NCBI GenBank assembly: GCA_038217425.1
Contig: JBBQPM010000115.1
Coordinates: forward strand, 1-21,250
Reading direction: 5' to 3'
Length of the DNA: 21,250 nucleotides
Source of the DNA: JAIEPT01 sp038217425
GTDB taxonomy: Bacteria; Planctomycetota; Planctomycetia; Gemmatales; Gemmataceae
The notes under the pieces were generated by a model that was not told the origin of the DNA, made no database searches, and worked only from the letters and a program-made list of their open reading frames with translations. This document shows positions 1 through 7,562 of the stretch, in pieces (the stretch's first letter is position 1; each line of letters opens with the position of its first letter). A program made the translations under genes and the position numbers.

Positions 1-116
1 GCAAGCGATTGAAACAGACGGGCGCCCGTTGGAAGGTGGAGAACGCCAACAAAATGGGCGAACTCTGCTGTCTCAACTACAGCAGCCAATGGGCCGCATA
101 CTGGAATGCCGCATGA
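1..116 (+). CDS. C-terminal fragment of a probable transposase
   Basis: An open plus-strand frame enters from the left edge (first whole codon at 3) and stops with TGA at 114-116. The visible 37 residues include RLKQTGARWKVENANKMGE and end in SSQWAAYWNAA. A basic stretch followed by a W-K-x-x-N-A-N-x-M pattern and a Trp/Tyr-rich end resembles the C-termini of DDE transposases, possibly of the ISKra4 type; the family name is a guess from memory. The catalytic part lies outside the window. The frame overlaps the 3' end of the convergent SMC-like ATPase gene by about 40 bases, so an insertion sequence probably sits immediately to the left. It could be a chance reading frame, but its composition is protein-like. 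Confidence 0.5.
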   Translation, partial: KRLKQTGARWKVENANKMGELCCLNYSSQWAAYWNAA

Positions 117-3100
117 GTGCCGGAAAGGATTGGCGCGCCCAACTCGCAGAGGGCAACGCGTTCGCGGAAGGGGGAGTTCAGGACGAGCGTGCGGATGTGG
201 GCATGGTGCGTGAAGAGAATGACCTGCGTCTTGGCCGACAGTTCGACCAGGCACGCGAGCGCCGCCAGGGCGCGGACGTCGTCGAAGGCGAGCAGGACGT
301 CGTCGAGGAGGATCGGGAAGGGTCCGTGGTCGCGGATGTGTTTGTCCAGGTGGGCCAGGCGTAGGGCGAGGTAGAGTTGATCGCGGGTTCCTTCGCTCAT
401 GCCGTCGACCAGGACGCGTCCGGAAGGCCGGACGCCGACGAGGATAGCCTGGCCCTTTTCATTTTCGTCGAGCACGAGATCGTCGAACGACTTGCAGGTG
501 AGTTGGCGGAAGTACGCGGCCGCGGAGCCGAAGAGTTCGCTCTGGTTGCGTTCCTGGTAGCGCTGTACCGCGGCTTCGAGCACCTTTTCGGCCAGGACGG
601 CGACGACGTAATCGGGGACCAGATTTCGCATCCGCGCCAGCGCCGATTCCAGGTCCGCCCGCGCTGCTCGGCCGCCTTGTTTGGCGTGCAACTGCTTGAG
701 CTGAGCTTCCGCCTCGGCGCCGCGGCGGACGGCTTCGTCGCGCTCTTTCTCGAGCGACTCGATTTTCGCCTGCGCCTCCGCGATCGGCCCGTTCAGGTCC
801 GTTCCATGGTGCGCCTCCACGCGGGTTGCCAACTCCGCCAGCGCGATGCCGGCTGCGAGTCGGCGTAAGGGGGCGTCGCAGTCGGTTTCGACGCGTTCCG
901 TCAGCGTACGCTTCTCTTCCGCCTGCCGCAAGATGTCGGCGACGCCGTCGAGCGCCGCGGCGCCGGCCTCTTTCTGCAGCGTCTGGGCGCGGGCGCTGAG
1001 CCGCGCCAGTTCCGCTTCGGCCTTGCTGAACTTCTCCCGCTGCGCTTGCAGTTGCTGGCTGAGATTCTGCCGCTGCTGATCGGCTTTCCGCGCCGCTTCG
1101 AGTCGAGTCTTCCACCCCGCGACGCGTTCGGCGGGATGATCGTCGGCATGGGGTTCGCCCAGGTGGCGGGCGACATGATCGAACTGAGCGTTCCAGGCGG
1201 CGAGCGTTTTCTGGAGTTTATTGACCTTGAGCTTCTCACGGTGGCGAAAATCGAGGTGTTCGCGGAACCTCAGAATTCCCGCGATCCACTCGAGCGTGGT
1301 AGGCGGATCGAGGTCGCGCGGCGCCGACTTGGGAAGCCGGGACAGGGCGAGCCGCCAACGTTGTTCCCAGCTATCGCGGGCTTGCGACGCTTCTTGTTCT
1401 CGTTTTTGCTTGGCCGAGAGTGCCGTTTGCCGGTTCGCAAGGTTTTTCTCATATCCAATCCGTTGGCCGTGAAGTTTGTCGGCTTCCACTTGACGCTTGC
1501 GAATCAGGATCGCAACATCGACCGGTGCGACGTCGCCCAATTCCGCCTGCGCTGCCCTCAAGAACTCGTCACGCTCCCGAATCGCATGCACGCGTTGGGC
1601 GAATCGCTTGCTCTGGAGCTGAGCGGTTTCGACGAACTTGCTCCACTCCCCCAGCCATTCGAGCATCGCCGTGGGCGACTGAGGTTCGATCTTCCAGGTC
1701 GCCCAGAGTGCTTGCCATTGCGTTCGCTCGCTTTCCACGCGGGCCGCATGTTCCGCACGGGCGGCGAGGCGATCCTGGATCGCTGCGGTTGCCTGTTCGC
1801 AATGAAGCTGCGCCTGCGTCTTGAGCGCGACCTTCTCCGCATCGCGCCGCAGCCTGTCGGCGACCTCGTCTGCCCCGTGGACTTCCCGCGCGAATCGCGC
1901 CGCCAACTGTGCCGGGGGTTCTGATGCAACTTCCCCTTCGAGCCAAACGGCGCCGATCGCCGACCACGTGGCATCGCGCCGCGCCTTGGCCAGGTCCCAA
2001 TCGGCGAGGACATGCACCGCGCCTGCCAACTCTGCCGAGGCCAGCGCTTTCTCGGCGGTTCGCAGCGCTTTCTGCGCCTCGCTCAACTCGCGCACGCGAT
2101 CGCGCCCTTCTTGGTCCGCTTGTTGAAAACGCCGCTCGTATTCCCGCAACGCAGTCGGAGTCGGTAACGGCCACTGCGCCGCCTCAGGCCACGACGCGGA
2201 GATCCCCAGACGTTTGAGCCGGTCGCTAAACTCCGACTCGGTCTGGTCGATCTCAACTTCAAGCCGCTGATACGCCTTGAGGGGATCCCCTTCCGCAAGA
2301 CGCGCATGCAATTGCTCGAGCGAATCGCGGCGGGCGGCGGGCGGCAGCGCGGCAAGCTCCGCTTGCGCGTCCTTCAACTCCTGGTGCGCCTCCTGCAACG
2401 CTCGCTGCGCGTTGCGCTCGTCGACATCGATCGTGATTCGTTCGTCGGCCAATTCGCGCAGATGCTCGGCGTCCAGCGCCGACACCACCAGCGTGGCGAC
2501 GTGTTCTTCGAAATCTTCCGGCTTCAGGCCAATCTGCCGCAACGCCTGCTTGGCTTCGCCTTCTTTCGCGCGAACCAATTGTTCGGCAGCGATCTTTTCG
2601 TCGTGGGCCTGCGTCCGTTCCTCAAAACGCGCGTGCAAAGCGTCGATCGTCTCTCCGTGCAACAAGATCGCGTCTTCGCCCGGCAACTCCGCCAGGGCGA
2701 CTTCCAGTCGGCGAATGTCCGCCGTGTGATTCTCGAGGAGCTTGCGTTGCCCGGCCAAAGTTTCCGGGATCGGTTTCCATTCCGTGCCGAAATCGCTCCG
2801 CAGCGTCGGCACGGCTTGCATCGATTCGAGACGTGCCTGCAATTCCTGCCGCCGGGCCAAATGCGGACGGGCGGCGGCGACCTGCTTGAGGCCCTCCAGC
2901 GACGCCTTCTCGGCATCACGCTGACGCTGCAGCGCCTGCTCTGCCGATTTCGCGTCCGCCGCTTCCTTGGCGAACTTCGCTACGTCGGCGGCACTCACTT
3001 GCTCGTCTTTGACGCGTTTCTTGGCGTCCTCGTATTCGCGTCGAGTCGAATTGAGCGGAGGATTCTTTCCCGCCGGCAAATAGATCGCCACGCGCTGCTC

Positions 3101-3583
3101 GGCAATCTTGCCGCGCAGCCGGCGCAACTGATTCAGCCCCGAAGCGGCCGCGAACAACGCCTCGCCCAGATGCCCTTTCCCCTCGGCAATTTCCCGGCCT
3201 CCCTCGCGCAGGACTTCATGCGAGAGTCCGAAGAAGTTCTCGAAGCGGTCCTGGGTAATATCTCCGAGCAGAGCTTTCAACTCCTGTTCGGGGACGGCGG
3301 TCTTGCCATCCGCCGCCACCAGCGGCGTCTTCCGGCCGCGGGTGCGTAAGCACTCCAGTTCCGCGGCGCCGCTGAGACTGCCGCCCACCATCGCGTCGGC
3401 GCTATGCCAGCCCTTCTGCGCCGGGAAGCCGTACAACCAGTGCCGCACCGCGTCCAGCGTCGTCGTCTTGCCAGTCTCGTTGAGCCCGTACACCAGCAGC
3501 AACTTGCCGGCGGACTCGGCGACGTCGAGCGTTTGATTCTCGAAGTGGCCATACTTGCGCAGGTCGATCCGTTCGATCCTCAT
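77..3583 (-). CDS. yhaN: SMC/Rad50-like AAA ATPase, YhaN type (SbcC-like)
   Basis: A 1168-residue ATPase of the SbcC/Rad50/YhaN class, expected to work in the cytoplasm with the metallophosphoesterase encoded just upstream to process DNA ends. The N-terminus opens with MRIERIDLRKYGHFEN and a Walker A motif GLNETGKTT at about residues 33-41. Most of the middle (about 170-1000) is rich in Glu, Lys, Arg, Ala and Gln heptads typical of a long antiparallel coiled coil. The C-terminal lobe has an ABC-type signature GMSEGTRDQ (near 1061), a Walker B with LLDD (near 1092) and the H-loop-like FTHHAH (near 1124). No clear CxxC zinc hook of the Rad50 type is visible, which favours YhaN over true SbcC. 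The ATG at 3583 overlaps the TGA of the upstream gene in an ATGA, implying translational coupling. The last 13-14 residues are antisense to the transposase-like frame and may not be native. Confidence 0.85.
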   Translation of the reverse strand: MRIERIDLRKYGHFENQTLDVAESAGKLLLVYGLNETGKTTTLDAVRHWLYGFPAQKGWHSADAMVGGSLSGAAELECLRTRGRKTPLVAADGKTAVPEQELKALLGDITQDRFENFFGLSHEVLREGGREIAEGKGHLGEALFAAASGLNQLRRLRGKIAEQRVAIYLPAGKNPPLNSTRREYEDAKKRVKDEQVSAADVAKFAKEAADAKSAEQALQRQRDAEKASLEGLKQVAAARPHLARRQELQARLESMQAVPTLRSDFGTEWKPIPETLAGQRKLLENHTADIRRLEVALAELPGEDAILLHGETIDALHARFEERTQAHDEKIAAEQLVRAKEGEAKQALRQIGLKPEDFEEHVATLVVSALDAEHLRELADERITIDVDERNAQRALQEAHQELKDAQAELAALPPAARRDSLEQLHARLAEGDPLKAYQRLEVEIDQTESEFSDRLKRLGISASWPEAAQWPLPTPTALREYERRFQQADQEGRDRVRELSEAQKALRTAEKALASAELAGAVHVLADWDLAKARRDATWSAIGAVWLEGEVASEPPAQLAARFAREVHGADEVADRLRRDAEKVALKTQAQLHCEQATAAIQDRLAARAEHAARVESERTQWQALWATWKIEPQSPTAMLEWLGEWSKFVETAQLQSKRFAQRVHAIRERDEFLRAAQAELGDVAPVDVAILIRKRQVEADKLHGQRIGYEKNLANRQTALSAKQKREQEASQARDSWEQRWRLALSRLPKSAPRDLDPPTTLEWIAGILRFREHLDFRHREKLKVNKLQKTLAAWNAQFDHVARHLGEPHADDHPAERVAGWKTRLEAARKADQQRQNLSQQLQAQREKFSKAEAELARLSARAQTLQKEAGAAALDGVADILRQAEEKRTLTERVETDCDAPLRRLAAGIALAELATRVEAHHGTDLNGPIAEAQAKIESLEKERDEAVRRGAEAEAQLKQLHAKQGGRAARADLESALARMRNLVPDYVVAVLAEKVLEAAVQRYQERNQSELFGSAAAYFRQLTCKSFDDLVLDENEKGQAILVGVRPSGRVLVDGMSEGTRDQLYLALRLAHLDKHIRDHGPFPILLDDVLLAFDDVRALAALACLVELSAKTQVILFTHHAHIRTLVLNSPFRERVALCELGAPILSGTHAAFQYAAHWLL

Positions 3584-4818
3584 GAGGAACCTCGCTCCCC
3601 GAAGAGCGTGGGGGGCACGCGGTCGAGCAGTTCCGCCAACCAGTCGACGTCCGCCAAACGCGGTGCGTCGGGCCCGTCAAACAACTCGCGAGGCAACTTG
3701 CTTTGCAGATCCTTGAACTGTTCCGCGACCTTGGCCAACCATGCGCGATCCCCGCGCAACTCCGCCAACACCCCGGCCACTTCGCTGCGCGCGTCCTCGA
3801 TGTTCTCTTCCGCCCCCGCTTCCCGCCGCGGCTTCGTCTGGATCCGCAGCGCTTCCAGCCAGCCGTCGTCGCCCAGTTCGTCTTTGAGCAAGCCGCGTAG
3901 TTGTTCCGTATGATCCTGCCGCCGGGCGACGAGATCCTCATGCGCCAGGCATTCGCCGTGCAGGCGCACGCGCAGCACCAGCAGCCGACCGTCGACGCGC
4001 AGCGCCCCGGCCTTCGACGCGACCGCCGCCAGGATGTCGGCGACCGCATCCGACTCCTGGACCGTGTGGTCGAGAGTTTCCCACCGCACGTCCTCGAGCG
4101 GACAAAACTTCATGGCGACCCGGTGGTCGTCGTCGACCTCGACGAGGTACGCCCCTTTTGGCCCCGTCTCGCGAATGTGTCGACCCTGAAGATTGCCCGG
4201 GAAAACAATGCACGGGTCGGCTTCTCGAACGATCTGCCGTTTGTGAATGTGACCCAGCGCCCAGTAATCGTAGCCGTGGTTGGCAAGTTGTTCGGGCGAA
4301 CAGGGGGCGTAGGGATCGTGTCCCTCGGCACCCTCGAGCGAAGTGTGCAGGATCCCGATATTGAAGTATCCGGGGATCGGAGCCGAGTAATCGCGGACGA
4401 GGTTCGCAGGCGTTTTCTGATCCGCGAAACTTCGGCCATGCACGGCAACGTGCAGATGTTCGAGCTTTCGCGGCTCCGATTTGCCCGCGCCGAAAACGTC
4501 CAGGTGTGCCGGCGGCGTGAGCGTGCGCGTCATCTTGTTGAGCGCGTCGTGGTTGCCGTGAATCGCGAAGATCGGCATCGGCTTTAAGCGGCGCATCTGA
4601 TCGAGGAACTCGTGCCCCGTCGCATAATCGGGCCAATCGCCGTCGTAGATATCGCCCGCGAGGACGAGAAAGTCGACCTTTTCTTCAAGGGCCAGGTCGA
4701 CGAGGCGGCGCAGGGCGACGCGGCTGGCGTCGCGAATGCGGTCTTTGGGAGCATCCTGATCGAGCCCGATCAAGGGGCTATCGAGATGAACGTCGGCAGC
4801 GTGCAGAAAGCGAAACAT
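3580..4818 (-). CDS. yhaO: DNA repair metallophosphoesterase, YhaO/SbcD-like
   Basis: A 412-residue calcineurin-like phosphoesterase, the predicted nuclease partner of the SMC-like ATPase downstream. All metal-binding motifs are visible in order: D9-x-H11 in AADVHLDS, G55-D56 in LAGDIYDGD, GNHD at 88-91 (motif HGNHDALN), H158 in GILHTS, and GHIH at 189-192. This is the Mre11/SbcD arrangement. The region after about residue 260 is variable and rich in charged residues, as in YhaO proteins, where it probably contacts the ATPase. The gene ends in a 4-base ATGA overlap with the ATPase start. The ATG at 4818 is preceded by GAAAGG with almost no spacing, so the start is plausible but not settled by a textbook Shine-Dalgarno. 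A hairpin with a T-rich tail at 4858-4900 lies just upstream and separates this pair from the small broken gene beyond. Confidence 0.88.
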   Translation of the reverse strand: MFRFLHAADVHLDSPLIGLDQDAPKDRIRDASRVALRRLVDLALEEKVDFLVLAGDIYDGDWPDYATGHEFLDQMRRLKPMPIFAIHGNHDALNKMTRTLTPPAHLDVFGAGKSEPRKLEHLHVAVHGRSFADQKTPANLVRDYSAPIPGYFNIGILHTSLEGAEGHDPYAPCSPEQLANHGYDYWALGHIHKRQIVREADPCIVFPGNLQGRHIRETGPKGAYLVEVDDDHRVAMKFCPLEDVRWETLDHTVQESDAVADILAAVASKAGALRVDGRLLVLRVRLHGECLAHEDLVARRQDHTEQLRGLLKDELGDDGWLEALRIQTKPRREAGAEENIEDARSEVAGVLAELRGDRAWLAKVAEQFKDLQSKLPRELFDGPDAPRLADVDWLAELLDRVPPTLFGERGSS

Positions 4819-4857
4819 CCTTTCGATGTATCGCTCCGGCGCGCAAGCCGCAAGCCT

Positions 4858-4900
4858 AAAAAGAGAGACGGAGCAATCGCGTTCGGCAGGTGATTGCTCC
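4858..4900 (-). terminator. Rho-independent-like terminator between the broken small gene and yhaO
   Basis: A perfect 9-bp stem, GGAGCAATC at 4870-4878 pairing with GATTGCTCC at 4892-4900, has a 13-base loop. Read on the minus strand it is followed by GTCTCTCTTTTT (4869-4858), a T-rich tail. It starts 16 bases after the stop of the small broken gene, so it suits termination of that transcript before yhaO. Confidence 0.5.
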
Positions 4901-4916
4901 GGGCTCGTCCTCGCGT

Positions 4917-5075
4917 TTAAGGATTTCGCGTCCAGACGGAGCCGTCATTCCAGGTGATGTTTTGGATCGGCCCGGTTACCGGACCCAAGTTCACTTGTAT
5001 GTAGGTGGCGCTGCCTTGTGCTGAAACCGCCGGCGGTGATCAACGCGACGATGACGCTTGTTTCCACGGACGCAC
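4917..5075 (-). pseudogene. Broken small secreted-protein-like gene
   Basis: A GTG at 5075 follows a good Shine-Dalgarno (GGGAGAG, 5-7 bases away) and reads 11 codons (RPWKQASSSR after the start), then hits TGA at 5042-5040. The same frame then continues for 40 codons to TAA at 4917-4919 with a protein-like end: SATYIQVNLGPVTGPIQ, then NITWNDGSVWTRNP. Between these two pieces, a neighbouring frame reads SVIVALITAGGFS, which looks like the hydrophobic core of a signal peptide. The likeliest explanation is a small exported protein (about 50 residues, signal peptide plus short mature part) damaged by two compensating indels, or two sequencing errors. A promoter-like pair upstream and a terminator-like hairpin downstream bracket it. 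The protein family is not recognised. Confidence 0.35.
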
Positions 5076-5146
5076 TCCGACTCTCCCTGGGGCGGGTAAA
5101 AAAGTCGAACCCGTATTCACCTAGTTAAAAGATCGCAGACGTCGAA

Positions 5147-5175
5147 ATTCTCTCGGCAGCGACCAGAAGTGTCAA
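5147..5175 (-). promoter_or_regulatory. Sigma-70-like promoter for the broken small gene
   Basis: On the minus strand a perfect TTGACA (5175-5170) is followed after 17 bases by GAGAAT (5152-5147), an imperfect -10. The predicted start near 5140 lies about 65 bases before the GTG at 5075. Only the -35 box is strong. Confidence 0.3.
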
Positions 5176-5210
5176 GAAAAATCGCGCGAATCTACGGGAG
5201 TCGTCCCCAT

Positions 5211-5453
5211 TCACTGGATAGGCGCGTCGGGAGGCGCCAGCTGGACGCCCAGTTCCTCCTCGACGGAGGAGACGCCGGTCACCGATTCGAGCGCCGAGAT
5301 ATTGGCCGGCGCACAGCTGCCGGTGATCACGCCGGTGATGGGCATGACTTGGCCGACGGTCATGCCTTTTCGAGTCAAGCGACCGGCGAGCTTTTGGATG
5401 TCTTTGAGAGCGTCGTCGTCCACTGTCACGATGATGTTTTTCTTGGTTGCCAC
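5211..5453 (-). CDS. Stand-alone inhibitor I9/propeptide-like small protein
   Basis: An 80-residue protein starting MATKKNIIVTVDDD and ending QLAPPDAPIQ. The pattern (a beta strand NIIVTVDDD, a helix ALKDIQKLAGRLTRKG, then VITGSC, a second helix, and GVSSVEEE near the end) matches the compact fold of subtilisin propeptides / I9 inhibitors, where a final 'V-x-x-V-E' strand precedes the protease-facing tail. It lies 103 bases downstream of a subtilisin-like protease on the same strand, so it may act as an inhibitor or folding helper of that protease; this is inference. Similar proteins are sometimes annotated as ketohydroxyglutarate aldolase, which this is too short to be. The GTG at 5453 is chosen because GGAG sits 9 bases upstream; a TTG at 5468 lacks a ribosome binding site. 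It has no signal peptide. Confidence 0.65.
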   Translation of the reverse strand: MATKKNIIVTVDDDALKDIQKLAGRLTRKGMTVGQVMPITGVITGSCAPANISALESVTGVSSVEEELGVQLAPPDAPIQ

Positions 5454-5556
5454 GAGGGGAATCTCCAAGCGAGGGAAGGTGCACCGGTATTGTAACCTGC
5501 CCGAGCGGCATGTACAACACGGGCCGAGGGGATTGCCCTGGGCTCGCGCGTGAGGA

Positions 5557-6921
5557 TCACTGCGGGGCCTGCACTAGGCCGACGCCGACGTCGGCGGACT
5601 GAGCGCTCAAGCCGCGGGCGCTTTGGGTCACCCGGGTCCAGAGCGAAGCGCCGACGGCGCCGGTTGCCTGCGCCCAGAGGGCGGCGATGCCGGCGACGTG
5701 GGGCGTTGCCATGCTGGTGCCGGAGATCGTGTGGTAGCGCGTCGCCATCGGCCAGGACGAGTAGACGTCGACGCCCGGCGCCGCGATGTTGACCCTGCCT
5801 CCGTCGCCCGTGACGATGCTGCTGCGCGCGGAGAAATTGGCGACGCGCAGCTGCGCATCGAGTGCGGCCACGGCCATCGCCGCGTCGGCATTGGCGGGGG
5901 GCGTGACGAAGCCAAATTGGCCCGGCGAGCGTCGGGCGTTATTCCCCGCGGCTGCGACGACCAGCGTCCCGGCGTTGAGCGCCCGACGGATGGGGACTTC
6001 GTATTGCTGGATCTTTTGATCGACGTTGGCGCCCAGCGACATGGACACGATTCGGCAGCCTCGGCCGATGGCCCATTCGATGCCGGCGACGATGCCGCCG
6101 GTAGCGCCGGAGCCCTGATTGCTGAGCACTTTCCCGACGTAAATTTGCGCGCCGTAGGCAACTCCGTAGCGGCGCGTGCCGACGGGACGTTGCGGGCCGC
6201 ACGCCGTGCCGACGCAGTGGGTGCCGTGCCCGTTGCCATCCTGCACGGTCTGTCCCTGGATGAATGATTGGCTGACGATGGGCCTGCCCTGGAAGTCGGG
6301 ATGGAGCAGATCGAAGCCGGTGTCGAGGATCGCCACGCGGATGCCCTGCCCGGAATAGCGCGAGGTGTGAGCGCGCGTCGCTTGCAATCCCCAGGTGTAC
6401 TGCGCGTTGTCCTGAAACGCGGCTGCGGCTTCCACGTCGAGATCGTCGGCGCCTTTGCCGACCAGTTCTTCGTACAGATGGTTGACCGCGTCGCGGTAGC
6501 CGCGCAGGTAGTCCAGCTGGCTTTCGCCCAGGTTGGCCATGGTGTGAGCGAGGTACTCGGGCTCGATGGCCAGGATGGAACTGTTCGCGTCGGCGGTCGA
6601 TGTCATGAGCGATTGGACCTGTTCGACGTCGCCGTGGACGATGGCGATGCCGAGGTTGGGGAAGAACGCCGTCTCGCCGTCGGCCAGGTCGTCGGCGGAG
6701 AACGCTCCTTCTTCATAGTCGGCGGAGGACGCAATATTTTTGAGCCCCGCCGACTGGTTCAGGGTCGACTTCACCCGGGCGGCGTCGACGTCATCCTTGA
6801 AGATGATGACGAACCGACCGGTCGTCTCGCCCGCCTCCGGCGCATTCGTCCCGGCCGGCGGGAACGGAGCGATTTCGTTTCCCGCGTCGACGGGCGTTTT
6901 CGATTTCTTCGCACGAGCCAT
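5557..6921 (-). CDS. Subtilisin-family (S8) serine protease
   Basis: A 454-residue serine protease with the full catalytic set: Asp200 in VAILDTGFD, His232 in GNGHGTHCVGT, oxyanion Asn327 in AAAGNN and Ser403 in GTSMATPHVAG. Residues of about 36-130 (GRFVIIFKDD to LAIEPEYLA) look like an N-terminal I9-type propeptide, followed by a linker with acidic helices before the catalytic domain. The start at 6921 (MARAKKSKTP) is preferred over the longer one at 6951 because GGAG lies 8 bases upstream of it. Unusually for this family, no hydrophobic signal peptide is present; the N-terminus is lysine-rich and then Pro/Gly-rich, so the enzyme may stay in the cell or leave by a non-Sec route. It is followed by the small propeptide-like gene. 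A TTGACA promoter-like element lies about 115 bases upstream of the start. Confidence 0.9.
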   Translation of the reverse strand: MARAKKSKTPVDAGNEIAPFPPAGTNAPEAGETTGRFVIIFKDDVDAARVKSTLNQSAGLKNIASSADYEEGAFSADDLADGETAFFPNLGIAIVHGDVEQVQSLMTSTADANSSILAIEPEYLAHTMANLGESQLDYLRGYRDAVNHLYEELVGKGADDLDVEAAAAFQDNAQYTWGLQATRAHTSRYSGQGIRVAILDTGFDLLHPDFQGRPIVSQSFIQGQTVQDGNGHGTHCVGTACGPQRPVGTRRYGVAYGAQIYVGKVLSNQGSGATGGIVAGIEWAIGRGCRIVSMSLGANVDQKIQQYEVPIRRALNAGTLVVAAAGNNARRSPGQFGFVTPPANADAAMAVAALDAQLRVANFSARSSIVTGDGGRVNIAAPGVDVYSSWPMATRYHTISGTSMATPHVAGIAALWAQATGAVGASLWTRVTQSARGLSAQSADVGVGLVQAPQ

Positions 6922-7043
6922 TTTAAGATCTCCAAAAATGCGATCGAACAAATTTACCTATTCGTAACGGGAACGCCCCGCGGCGGCCAGGAAAACCCGT
7001 CAAGATCGCGCGCAGGCGCCCACTCAGCACATTTTCGTCCGCA

Positions 7044-7071
7044 TTGTTAGCTAGGTGCAAATGGCTGTCAA
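7044..7071 (-). promoter_or_regulatory. Sigma-70-like promoter upstream of the S8 protease
   Basis: On the minus strand a perfect TTGACA (7071-7066), a 16-base spacer and TAACAA (7049-7044). The implied transcript would start near 7037 and have a leader of roughly 115 bases before the protease ATG at 6921. Nothing else was recognised in the 6922-7115 gap. Confidence 0.4.
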
Positions 7072-7115
7072 GAAGAAAGTAAGAATTTCACCGAACATCG
7101 TGCAAAATGGGTCGC

Positions 7116-7562
7116 TCACGAGACGGCGCCCGCCAATTGTTCGATGCCGCGGAGGTAGTCCTCGGGCAATCCATGGCGGCGCGCGCCGCGCAAGATTCGC
7201 TGCAGATACTCGGCGCCGGGTTGAGTTTCTTCAGCGACGTAAGCGACTTCGGCGATGTAGGCGATTGCACTAACATCGACGCCGTCCTCCAGGACGACGC
7301 GCACGTGCCGTCGCTGGTAGCCGATTTCGAACGCGTCCATTTTGGTCAGAGCTTCCGCGCTGCAGCGGTACAGCACTCCGAGCGCGCTGGCGCTGGCGGG
7401 GATCAGGTTCGCGTAGACCTGCCCGTCCTGCCAGCGCATGTTGAAGGCGAGGCGATGCGCGGGGAGCCGGGCGCGGCGCGGCTCCTGGTCGATCGGGCCG
7501 ATGCGAGCGATGACTTGCTCGATGCAGAGATTACTCCCGTAAGCGAAATACCACTCGCTCAT
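7116..7562 (-). CDS. Gamma-glutamylcyclotransferase-like protein
   Basis: A 148-residue protein starting MSEWYFAYGSNL, the YGSN signature of the gamma-glutamylcyclotransferase/AIG2 fold. This fold cleaves gamma-glutamyl groups to release 5-oxoproline. A probable catalytic glutamate, E79, sits in MDAFEIGYQRR, the place of the conserved Glu in this superfamily, and the following HVRVVLEDG strand also fits. The length is normal for the family. The ATG at 7562 overlaps the stop of the transglutaminase-like gene as ATGA, so the two are translationally coupled; no strong separate ribosome binding site is seen. The pairing suggests both act on gamma-glutamyl or glutamine side-chain chemistry, but the substrate is unknown. 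Confidence 0.8.
   Translation of the reverse strand: MSEWYFAYGSNLCIEQVIARIGPIDQEPRRARLPAHRLAFNMRWQDGQVYANLIPASASALGVLYRCSAEALTKMDAFEIGYQRRHVRVVLEDGVDVSAIAYIAEVAYVAEETQPGAEYLQRILRGARRHGLPEDYLRGIEQLAGAVS

Noticed and set aside
1046..3349. Long plus-strand open frames (292 and 347 codons) opposite the SMC-like ATPase
   Set aside because: They are antisense to a gene with clear motifs, have no recognisable domains, and are expected from GC-rich codon use.
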